From Gemmatimonadaceae bacterium (GTDB lineage: Bacteria > Gemmatimonadota > Gemmatimonadetes > Gemmatimonadales > Gemmatimonadaceae): a stretch of DNA of 64,000 nucleotides. Below are positions 1 to 6,895 of this stretch, in pieces. The position numbers and the translations under genes were made by a program. Below the pieces are notes generated by a model. That model made no database searches, was not told the origin of the DNA, and saw nothing but the letters and a program-made list of their open reading frames with translations. The stretch's first letter is position 1. Every line of letters begins with the position of its first letter. The DNA is taken from the NCBI GenBank assembly GCA_036496605.1, contig DASXKV010000048.1:43845-107844 (forward strand). The letters run 5' to 3'.

Positions 1-760
1 TGCTCGACACATCCCGTGTCAGATCGGTTGCCAACGTTTGGATGATGGCTGCTCCCTTCTGGCGCGTCAGCAGCGGAACGACCCGTCCATTAGGTTGAAC
101 GACAACCGCTCGACGGAACGCTATCTCCACATCGGGCGTCCAAGGAGAGAACTGCGGAAGGTTGCGGACTGCGGCGAGCGCTGAATCGAGATTCGGCCAC
201 GGGTCGAGCTCACCGACGAATCGTTGATTCACTGCTGCGACGGGATCCGCGATTGAGAGTGGCGATGCTTGCACTGCATCGACGAGAACGACGCCGCGTG
301 TGTGTGCGCTGTCGGCTGCTGCGGCGGCGACGGCGAGCTTCCCGCCCCACGAGTGCCCAATCCAGATGTGCTCACCCGGCCATTCCCTATCAACCGCCGT
401 TACGATGTCACGCGCAAGCAGATGAAAATCCCAGCTCGCTGGAGTTGGACTCGCGCCGTGACCCGGAAGGTCCAAGGCGATCACGTGTCGTCCTGAAAGT
501 CGAGAGATGATCGGGCCCCAGGACGCGGCGTTGCCGCCCAACCCATGAAGCATTATGAGCGGCGTCCCGTCACCAGGCCACTCGAATGCGTCGAGCTCGA
601 GCGATCCGCCGCCAATGACGCGCTCTCGTGCGCCGATCGGGATGACGACTGTTTCTGGCTTATGCGAACGGCATGATGCAGCGAGTGCGAGTGTTGTCAG
701 CAGGCCGACACCTCGCCAAGTGCGCATCGTGACTCCCGAATGCAATCTGCCGTCCAGCAT
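1..760 (-). CDS. Alpha/beta hydrolase lipoprotein, C-terminus cut by window edge
   Basis: Read on the minus strand, this frame is open from the start at 760 to the window edge, so the C-terminus is missing. Seen: after a short signal sequence ending in the lipobox LAASC, the protein shows the oxyanion region LHGLGGNAASW, the strand motif ALDLPGHGAS, the nucleophile elbow GHSWGG (Ser) and a following LVDA strand, the order of an alpha/beta hydrolase fold. Known of the family: Ser-His-Asp hydrolases acting on esters, lactones or epoxides; the substrate cannot be read here. The ATG at 760 has a strong GGAGGAG six bases upstream; a second in-frame ATG at 727, with GGGAG before it, starts directly at the signal peptide (MRTWRGVG) and may be the real start. 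The lipobox predicts an outer-membrane or periplasmic anchored enzyme. Its 5' side abuts the duplicated palindrome element at 763-883. Confidence 0.85.
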   Translation of the reverse strand, partial: MLDGRLHSGVTMRTWRGVGLLTTLALAASCRSHKPETVVIPIGARERVIGGGSLELDAFEWPGDGTPLIMLHGLGGNAASWGPIISRLSGRHVIALDLPGHGASPTPASWDFHLLARDIVTAVDREWPGEHIWIGHSWGGKLAVAAAAADSAHTRGVVLVDAVQASPLSIADPVAAVNQRFVGELDPWPNLDSALAAVRNLPQFSPWTPDVEIAFRRAVVVQPNGRVVPLLTRQKGAAIIQTLATDLTRDVSS

Positions 761-762
761 GA

Positions 763-883
763 TTTGCTCCTCCGCCTTGGTTGACGTGCTCTCAAGAGAC
801 CTGGTGTGACAGCACTGTCAAAATCACTCCATTAACACGCCTAACGTGATGTTTACTGACTCGTTTTGACAGAACTGTCACAC
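763..883. repeat. Intergenic repeat with paired TGACAG-N2-CTGTCA palindromes, copy 1
   Basis: Two perfect 14-bp palindromes, TGACAGCACTGTCA (807-820) and TGACAGAACTGTCA (867-880), lie 60 bp apart in the gap between the hydrolase and the Uma2 gene. The whole stretch, from a GATTTGCT sequence to the right-hand palindrome, is recognisably similar to 10,553-10,676, where the palindromes are imperfect but spaced 61 bp. The outer sequences GTGTGACAG and CTGTCACAC are themselves inverted. The layout could be a paired operator for a dimeric repressor or a small mobile repeat with inverted ends; the sequence does not decide. The remaining bases up to 1,092 show no convincing gene. Confidence 0.6.
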
Positions 884-1092
884 TGCGCCAGACGGAGAAA
901 GGCGGACTGCCGGTCGCCTTTGACGCGCAGCCACGTGAGCAAGTCGATGTCCGAGGACGAGAAGGCAACCGGGCGGCAGACGCTTGCCGCCAATTGGTGC
1001 GGATCGCAGTGATTCGGTGCCGGGCCCGGCCGAGCAGCGCGTGACTCTTCCGCGATGCCGAGTGGACAGGATCATTGCCGAGGAGGTAGTGT

Positions 1093-1650
1093 ATGGCCAT
1101 GGCCGTCAGCGTCCCCCGATACACCATCGCCGACCTCGAGCGACTCCCTAACGACGGGAATCGCTATGAGCTGCTGGACGGCGTACTGCTGGTGACGCCT
1201 GCTCCATCGTATGCGCATCAGATCATCGTGAGTCGCCTGCAATTTCGGCTGATGAAGGCAGTTATGGTCTCGGGTGACGCACACGTTGTGGGTCCGGGTG
1301 CCATCACGGTGCCACCGAAAACGCAACTCGAGCCGGACATTCTAGTTTTCCCAGCGCGCTACCCCATCGATGCGAAGTGGGAAGCGATCGACGAGCATTG
1401 GCTCGCGGTCGAGGTGCTGAGCCGGTCGTCTCGGGTTTACGATCGTGAAATCAAGCGCGACGCCTACATTGCGCTCGGTGTGCAGGAAGTGTGGTTGGTC
1501 GATCGCTGGAACAAGTCGGTGGAGGTCTCGCGCGCTGGTGGACGGGGGGACAGGGAGGGGGACATCGCTCTGGATGTGCTGCGCTGGCGCGTGCCGACGC
1601 TTTCGTTGGAAGTTGAGATTTCACTCACGGAAGTTTTTGCGGGCCTTTGA
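1093..1650 (+). CDS. Uma2 family (DUF820) PD-(D/E)XK-like protein
   Basis: A complete 185-residue protein with the Uma2 layout: N-terminal helix IADLERLPNDGNRYELLDG, a central PDILVF strand preceded by Glu, then AVEVLS and the YIALGVQEVWLVD segment, all characteristic of PF05685. The acidic residues in LEPDILVF and AVEVLSRSS fit a PD-(D/E)XK nuclease core. Uma2 proteins are common in cyanobacteria and other environmental bacteria, often in many copies; a biological role is not established. The start is firm: AGGAGG lies six bases before the ATG. A degraded second Uma2 fragment occurs at about 56.4 kb. No partner gene is adjacent; the gene faces the end of the ADOP permease convergently. Confidence 0.85.
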   Translation: MAMAVSVPRYTIADLERLPNDGNRYELLDGVLLVTPAPSYAHQIIVSRLQFRLMKAVMVSGDAHVVGPGAITVPPKTQLEPDILVFPARYPIDAKWEAIDEHWLAVEVLSRSSRVYDREIKRDAYIALGVQEVWLVDRWNKSVEVSRAGGRGDREGDIALDVLRWRVPTLSLEVEISLTEVFAGL

Positions 1651-1689
1651 GTGCGATGCGGTCGGCTGCCGGCACCGTCGACACGCGCG

Positions 1690-4356
1690 TCAGCCATCGC
1701 GCAGTGCGACGCTCGGATCGACTCGGGACGCACGCATCGCCGGAACGTAGCCCGCCACGAGAGCAACGCCGACGAGGATCACCAGCGCGCTGCTGTAGCT
1801 CGTCAGATCGAACGTACCGATCCCGAACAACAAGCCGCGCAGCAACCGGCCGAAGGCGACCGCCATGAGAACGCCAAGCGCCAATCCAGTCGCAGCGAGC
1901 GTGAGCGTTTGCGATAGGATGCTGGTGCGGACTCGGCGCGCCGAGGCGCCAAGAGCGATGCGGATGCCGATCTCTCGAGTGCGCTGCGTGACGCCATAGG
2001 ACACGAGCGCATAAACGCCGAGCGCGGCAAGCAACAGTGCGAAAATCGCGAAACCGCTGACGAGCAATACGACAAACCGGCGTGGCGACGCGACGCTATC
2101 GACGAGATCCTGCAGCGATCGCCATTCGCTCTTGGGCAGGTTTGGCGCAACGGGGAGGAGCGTCGATCGAACGGCCGTGGCGAGCTCGCCGACAGGGAGC
2201 ACGCCACGCACAATCAGATTAGCGCTCCCATAATCCGGCATCTGCCGCATTGGGAAGTACACTTCGTTCGTAAAGGCGTGCTCCAATGCCTGATGCCGAA
2301 CGTCGCCCACGACGGCGATTACCCGCGCTCCACCCGGGAGCGCGTCGGTCATCTGGCCGATCGGATCGAGATGAGGCCACAACGTGCGCGCGAGCGTCTC
2401 GTTAACGGCCACCACATGCCCGCTTTCAGGTGTGTCGCCGACACTGAAGTCGCGTCCTGCGCGGATGGGAATACCCATCGTTTTGAAATAGTCGTCGCTG
2501 ACGACGCGAACGAATGTTTCGGGTTCCTGCCCGCGTTCGTAGACGTGGCCGGCGGCGCCGACGCTCCAGCTGCGGTCGCCCGAAAACGGAAGCACATCGG
2601 CCAGCGCGGCATTGGTCACACCCGGCAGCACGCGCACGCGACGCAACACTTCGTCGTAGTACAGAGTGGCGCGCGCAAGATCGGGAAACCCGGACGCCGG
2701 ATCGACGCGAACCGTCGCGAGATGTTCTGGGCGATAGCCCAGCTGCTGGTTGATGACGTTTTCGAAACTTCTGACGAGGAGTCCAGCGCCGACGAGCAGT
2801 ACGCATGCGGCGGCAATTTCCGCCATCACGAGCGCGCTCCGCGCGCGCGTGTGGCTTCGATCCCCCGCCGCGCCGCGCTGCCCGTGCTTGAGCGTATCGC
2901 TGACATCGTTCGGTGCTCGCAGCGCGGGCAACAGCCCAATCGCCAACCCAACACTGACTGATAGGCCGATTGTCATCGCCAGGGTCGAGCCGTCAACCTG
3001 AACGCGACTCAGCAGCGGGAGACTGAACGCGCTGAGGTACGAGACGAAGCGCGTTGCGAACACGCTCATCGCGAAGCCTAACAGTGCTCCTCCGCCCGAC
3101 ACGAGCAGACTCTCGGTGAACGCCTGGCGAGCGAGGCGGCTGCGCGCCGCACCGAGTGCGAGCCGCACGGCAAACTCACGCTGCCGGCCGACGCTGCGCG
3201 CGTACTGCAGGCTCGAAAGATTCGCACAGACGATGAGCATCACTACCGCGACTGCACCAGCCAGTGTCCACAGCGCCGGCCGGAACGCGCCTTTGATTCG
3301 CGCATCGAGCGCAACGACTTTCGGCCGAAGTGTATTGCGACGTGGGTTGTTTGCGGTGAGCTCCTTTCCGAGCGACGTGAGCTCCCCGCGCGCCTGATCG
3401 ATGGACACGCCCGGTTTCAGTCGACCGACCAGAGCGAGCGTATTGCCCTGGCGGCTCGTCTCGTCGCTGAGCGGAAATGCGCTGAAGAGGTCAGCCGGGG
3501 TGCCCGGGCTGAACACGGAAGCGAAGTCGAACGAGCCGGGCAGCACACCGATGACTGTCGCCGGAGCGTTGTCCAGGGTGATGCGTTGCCCAACGATGTC
3601 GCGATCGGCTCCGAACCGGCGACGCCAGAGATCCTCTGTCAACAGGATCGCAGCGCCGGCTCCGTAGCGGCATTCGTCCGTGGTGAACGACCGGCCGAGG
3701 ATGGGAGTGACTCCAAGAAATGGAAAGAAGTTGCAGGTTACGGAGACGTTCGTGAAACGCTGAACGTCGCTTCCGCTTGTGAGTGCCGAATTGCCGATGC
3801 TGTAGAACGCGTAATAGCCGGCGAGGTCCGAGAGCGACCGACTTCGCGCGCGCATGTCGAGAGCGTGTGCGACCTGTGTGCGCCACTCGGACACGCCATC
3901 GTCCGCGACGTTCGAGATCCAGACGAGGTGCCTGGCATCGCGAAAGGGCAGAGGGCGCAACAGTAATCCATTCACGAGGCTGAAGACCGTGACGCTCGCC
4001 CCGATGCCAAACGCAATGGTTGCGATGGCGAACGTCGTAAAGCTCACGTCTCGTCGCAGCGTGCGAATCGCATACCGAAGGTCCTGCCTAACGTCTTCGA
4101 GCCAGTCACGCAGTCGCGCGCTGAGGTCGCGCCGCTCGTTCGACTGACGAAACAGGATGCGTGCGTCGTGGACGACGCCGAATCGCCGTTCGGCTTCGGC
4201 GCGTGCATCCTGTGGCGCCATGCCGTCGGCTATCAGCTGCTGTGTGCGGAGCTCGAGATGAAGGCGGATCTCGTCGTCGGCCTCGCGCTGCGCGTCGCGC
4301 CGGCCTGGCAATCGAAAGAGACGACGAATACCTGGGCGAATTTCGGGAGTGCGCAT
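1690..4356 (-). CDS. ADOP-type ABC transporter permease (MacB/FtsX fold)
   Basis: An 888-residue membrane protein with the full acidobacterial duplicated orphan permease plan. Residues ~1-100 form the soluble cytoplasmic prefix (DDEIRLHLELRTQQL...AERRFG). A first membrane helix (TIAFGIGASVTVFSLVNG) is followed by a MacB periplasmic core domain and three FtsX helices with the WTLAGAVAVVMLIVCANLSS and RQREFAVRLALGAARSRL signatures; a second copy of core plus FtsX unit ends with QRTREIGIRIALGASARRVR. Such permeases carry no ATP-binding domain of their own, and none is encoded beside it, so a partner ATPase must be elsewhere or absent. The gene lies 10 bases after the PadR gene and is surely co-transcribed with it; export of an antimicrobial or lipid under PadR control is inference only. 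Confidence 0.92.
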   Translation of the reverse strand: MRTPEIRPGIRRLFRLPGRRDAQREADDEIRLHLELRTQQLIADGMAPQDARAEAERRFGVVHDARILFRQSNERRDLSARLRDWLEDVRQDLRYAIRTLRRDVSFTTFAIATIAFGIGASVTVFSLVNGLLLRPLPFRDARHLVWISNVADDGVSEWRTQVAHALDMRARSRSLSDLAGYYAFYSIGNSALTSGSDVQRFTNVSVTCNFFPFLGVTPILGRSFTTDECRYGAGAAILLTEDLWRRRFGADRDIVGQRITLDNAPATVIGVLPGSFDFASVFSPGTPADLFSAFPLSDETSRQGNTLALVGRLKPGVSIDQARGELTSLGKELTANNPRRNTLRPKVVALDARIKGAFRPALWTLAGAVAVVMLIVCANLSSLQYARSVGRQREFAVRLALGAARSRLARQAFTESLLVSGGGALLGFAMSVFATRFVSYLSAFSLPLLSRVQVDGSTLAMTIGLSVSVGLAIGLLPALRAPNDVSDTLKHGQRGAAGDRSHTRARSALVMAEIAAACVLLVGAGLLVRSFENVINQQLGYRPEHLATVRVDPASGFPDLARATLYYDEVLRRVRVLPGVTNAALADVLPFSGDRSWSVGAAGHVYERGQEPETFVRVVSDDYFKTMGIPIRAGRDFSVGDTPESGHVVAVNETLARTLWPHLDPIGQMTDALPGGARVIAVVGDVRHQALEHAFTNEVYFPMRQMPDYGSANLIVRGVLPVGELATAVRSTLLPVAPNLPKSEWRSLQDLVDSVASPRRFVVLLVSGFAIFALLLAALGVYALVSYGVTQRTREIGIRIALGASARRVRTSILSQTLTLAATGLALGVLMAVAFGRLLRGLLFGIGTFDLTSYSSALVILVGVALVAGYVPAMRASRVDPSVALRDG

Positions 4357-4366
4357 GATGATCCTC

Positions 4367-4708
4367 TCAACCTCCGCGCGGAGAGGAGGTGAGAATAGCA
4401 GTCACCGCGCCGGCATAGCGCACCCACTGCGCGGTTTCGTCCGCGAGCCACTTGCGGCCGGCTCTCGTGGTCTTGTAATAGCGGGCGCGTTGATTGTTGG
4501 CGGTGACGCCCCAATCGCTGGCGACGAGGCCGCGCTCTTCCATGCGATGGAGGGCCTGATACAGCGCGCTGTCCCGGACGCCGACGGCGCCGGCCGATCG
4601 CGCCTCGAGCCACTGCGTGATCTCGAATCCGTGCATTGGCGTCCAGGTGAGCGCCTTGAGCAGCAGCACGTCGAGAGTGCCTTTGACGATCGCGGAGGCC
4701 TCGGCCAT
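4367..4708 (-). CDS. PadR family transcriptional regulator
   Basis: A 113-residue winged-helix protein: KGTLDVLLLKAL at the N-terminus, then MHGFEITQWLE, DSALYQALHRMEERGLV and RARYYKTTRAGRKWL, the helix-turn-helix and wing order of PadR (PF03551). It starts the operon whose second gene is the ADOP permease. PadR proteins usually repress their own operon until a ligand binds. A 12-bp inverted repeat sits immediately before the start codon (4710-4743), the obvious autoregulatory operator. The same pairing, in reversed gene order, recurs at 60.4-63.5 kb with a clearly different PadR. Confidence 0.93.
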   Translation of the reverse strand: MAEASAIVKGTLDVLLLKALTWTPMHGFEITQWLEARSAGAVGVRDSALYQALHRMEERGLVASDWGVTANNQRARYYKTTRAGRKWLADETAQWVRYAGAVTAILTSSPRGG

Positions 4709-4709
4709 T

Positions 4710-4743
4710 TGTCCTCAGAGTAAGAGCACAGACTCTGAGGACA
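4710..4743 (-). promoter_or_regulatory. Palindromic operator upstream of padR
   Basis: A perfect inverted repeat, TGTCCTCAGAGT (4710-4721) and ACTCTGAGGACA (4732-4743), 10 bp apart, directly precedes the PadR start at 4708. Its outermost TGTCC/GGACA bases resemble the ATGT...ACAT ends of known PadR boxes. The position would block ribosome loading or transcription initiation. Use by this PadR is inferred from location. Confidence 0.65.
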
Positions 4744-4812
4744 ATATATGAGATCCGGCGCGGGCTGCGTCAAGCGCGCAGCCGGAACTAAGTCGAAACA
4801 AACCGCTGCCAG

Positions 4813-5529
4813 TTACGGAATGATCTGTAGCGCTGCGATCATCTGAGTTCCGTGATAACGGCAGCGGTACGGAAATGTCCCGACCTGATCCGACGTCCAC
4901 ATGAAGTTGCCGTCCAGCGCGATCGGTCCGGAGTCACCCCACGGCCCGCCGGTGACGCTGTGCACCATTTGACCGACGTTGTACCAGCAAATGGTCGTAC
5001 CGAGCTTTGCCACGACGGTGCCGTTCGCTTCACCGACCGGCTGGCTCTGAAAAAAATAGTCGCCGGCGTAGATGTCGACGTCCGTATCGTCGCTCGATCC
5101 GACCTGGATCTGAAACGGCACCACCGTTGGCTCGTTAGGCTTCACCGTGACGCGCACCGGGTTGGGGAGTGGTTCTGGCACGCTGGCCAGGTTGGCGCCC
5201 CAGAACCGCACCTGATACTCGCCCACCGCAACCGAACCAAAGTCGTAGTCTCCAGAGGCGTCGACGTCGGCGTAGACGCCGGAGTTGAAGCCGCTCTTTG
5301 CCAATAGATAAATGCGCCCGATCCCCTGCGCTCGACCGCTCAGGTCCACGACGGTGCCGCGCACCGTTCCGGCGGGACCCGGCGCCGTTAGGCGGTTGGA
5401 CTCACCGCCGCCGCACGCGTCGGCGAATGCAAGCATCGCGCTCCCGCCGGCGGCCGCGCCGAGCCGCGCGATGAACCGTCGCCGGTTCATCGCGTGACTC
5501 GTCAGGCAGCTCAGCTCACCGCCGGACAT
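4813..5529 (-). CDS. Tat-exported cupredoxin-like lipoprotein with Cna-B/CarboxypepD-type domain
   Basis: The protein (238 residues) starts with a twin-arginine signal (NRRRFIARLGAAAGG) ending at a Cys (FADAC), then a carboxypeptidase-regulatory-like beta domain (GTVRGTVVDLSG...YQVRFWG), and a C-terminal cupredoxin domain. The type-1 copper ligands are visible: His in MVHSV, then Cys, His and Met in YRCRYHGTQM. This predicts a periplasmic, membrane-anchored blue-copper-type electron carrier or copper binder. It overlaps the end of the SusD gene by 19 bases if the ATG at 5529 (preceded by AAAGGAG) is used; an ATG at 5490 starts exactly at MNRRRF. Last gene of the SusC-SusD operon, so it may work with the imported substrate; that link is inference. 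Confidence 0.82.
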   Translation of the reverse strand: MSGGELSCLTSHAMNRRRFIARLGAAAGGSAMLAFADACGGGESNRLTAPGPAGTVRGTVVDLSGRAQGIGRIYLLAKSGFNSGVYADVDASGDYDFGSVAVGEYQVRFWGANLASVPEPLPNPVRVTVKPNEPTVVPFQIQVGSSDDTDVDIYAGDYFFQSQPVGEANGTVVAKLGTTICWYNVGQMVHSVTGGPWGDSGPIALDGNFMWTSDQVGTFPYRCRYHGTQMIAALQIIP

Positions 5530-6857
5530 GTCTCCTTTCCTTGGCCGATGTGCGGATTGGTCAGTTGCTCGGTGCGCGAAAGGGGAAGCTTGGTCGCGCG
5601 GCCGGGACCGAGGCGCGCGTTCACGAGACCGAAGCGATAGAGATCTTGCATGCGTGACCCCTCGGCGAACATCACTGCGAAGCGCTCCTGCAGAATCATG
5701 TCGCGGACCTGCGTCGGGACATCGCCACTCGTAGGAACCGTGAGGTCAGGAAGGGAAACGTTCGGGAGCTCGCGATTGATGTTCATCGCCGCCACCGCGC
5801 CCGCGTTGTCCTGGTTGCGCCACTTCACCTCGGCGATGATCAGATTCATCTCCTCGGACTTGGTGAGCGCGATCGGCGAAGCGAGGCTTGGATACTTCCC
5901 GATGCTGTAGAACACCGTCACCCCGTCCGAGCCGCGCGCGTAGCCGAGCACGTTGTTGTTGTCGTGTCCGAGCTGCACACGCTGGTCCGGTTTGCCGCTG
6001 TACGGGTCGAGCATGGCGAAGTTCACCGTATCGATCAGGCTCCCCCACACGCTGGCACGGATCGAAAAGGAGCGGTTGTAGTTCGCGTTCCCCTGGTTGG
6101 CCATCTGGTTGTTCTGAAAATCGCTGTTGTTCGAGTACACGGCGTCGTACCGGAAACCGGCGGGCACCAGCTGTGCGCTGGCCATCGCGGCGGCGTAGTT
6201 GCCGAGCATCAACTCTGCGCGAGCGAGTCCGGCGCGCGCCTGGTTGAGCCGGGCCAGCCGTGCGAGCGAGTCCGTCCCGAAGTGCGCGGCTTGAATGAGC
6301 GGAATCAGCATCGTGAACGTATCCGCCGCCTGCTTGAAGATGACGCTGTCGGACACGGGCGCCGCACCAGCCGTCGACGGCATCTGGCAGATAGCCATCG
6401 CCAGCTCGAGATCGGCCCAGGCGCGAGCCATCTCCGAGGTGATGAAGAGCGGGCTGACGTGCGCCGTATCTTTGAGCACGTTCTCAAATCGCCGCGATGC
6501 GGATTCCGCCGCGCCGCGAGCCTGGAGCATCTGGTTCTCCGGCCGGCTGAATGCACCATCGAAGGGCCAGTTCTTTCTGATCAAGCCCTTCGAGACATCG
6601 AGCCAGTCGCTCCACGTCCCGGTATGCCAGAGCTCATCGGACAACATTCCCGTCATCGTTGCCAACTCGCCGACGGACACTTGCATGTCGCCCTCCGCTC
6701 CCGCAGCAACCGCCGGGAGGAGCGTCGCGCTGTTTGCCGCGTCGTTGGTGAATGCCTGTGGATTCTGTACGGTGAGGAGGTCGTGGCAGCCGATCGCGGC
6801 GAGGAGCATCGCTCCGGCCCACGCACAACGGACTGCCTGGTTCTTTATCTGTCGCAT
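5511..6857 (-). CDS. SusD/RagB-like outer-membrane lipoprotein
   Basis: A 448-residue lipoprotein with signal MRQIKNQAVRCAWAGAML and lipobox AAIGC, followed by the HDLLTVQNPQAF segment typical of SusD-like proteins after the lipidated Cys. Long TPR-like helical stretches follow (ARLNQARAGLARAELMLGNY), and near the end QERFAVMFAEGSRMQDLYRFG, a strong SusD signature. SusD proteins cap the SusC pore and capture the ligand at the cell surface. The start at 6857 is chosen because it begins the signal peptide; upstream in-frame codons would put 57 non-signal residues before it. It lies 38 bases after the SusC gene. Confidence 0.9.
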   Translation of the reverse strand: MRQIKNQAVRCAWAGAMLLAAIGCHDLLTVQNPQAFTNDAANSATLLPAVAAGAEGDMQVSVGELATMTGMLSDELWHTGTWSDWLDVSKGLIRKNWPFDGAFSRPENQMLQARGAAESASRRFENVLKDTAHVSPLFITSEMARAWADLELAMAICQMPSTAGAAPVSDSVIFKQAADTFTMLIPLIQAAHFGTDSLARLARLNQARAGLARAELMLGNYAAAMASAQLVPAGFRYDAVYSNNSDFQNNQMANQGNANYNRSFSIRASVWGSLIDTVNFAMLDPYSGKPDQRVQLGHDNNNVLGYARGSDGVTVFYSIGKYPSLASPIALTKSEEMNLIIAEVKWRNQDNAGAVAAMNINRELPNVSLPDLTVPTSGDVPTQVRDMILQERFAVMFAEGSRMQDLYRFGLVNARLGPGRATKLPLSRTEQLTNPHIGQGKETCPAVS

Positions 6858-6895
6858 GTGAGATATCTCGTTGAGAAAGAAGTCGTGGCAGTCGA

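Noticed and set aside
792..1127. A 111-codon minus-strand frame over the palindrome repeat
   Set aside because: No domain, overlaps the repeat and the Uma2 start; composition is that of a chance frame.
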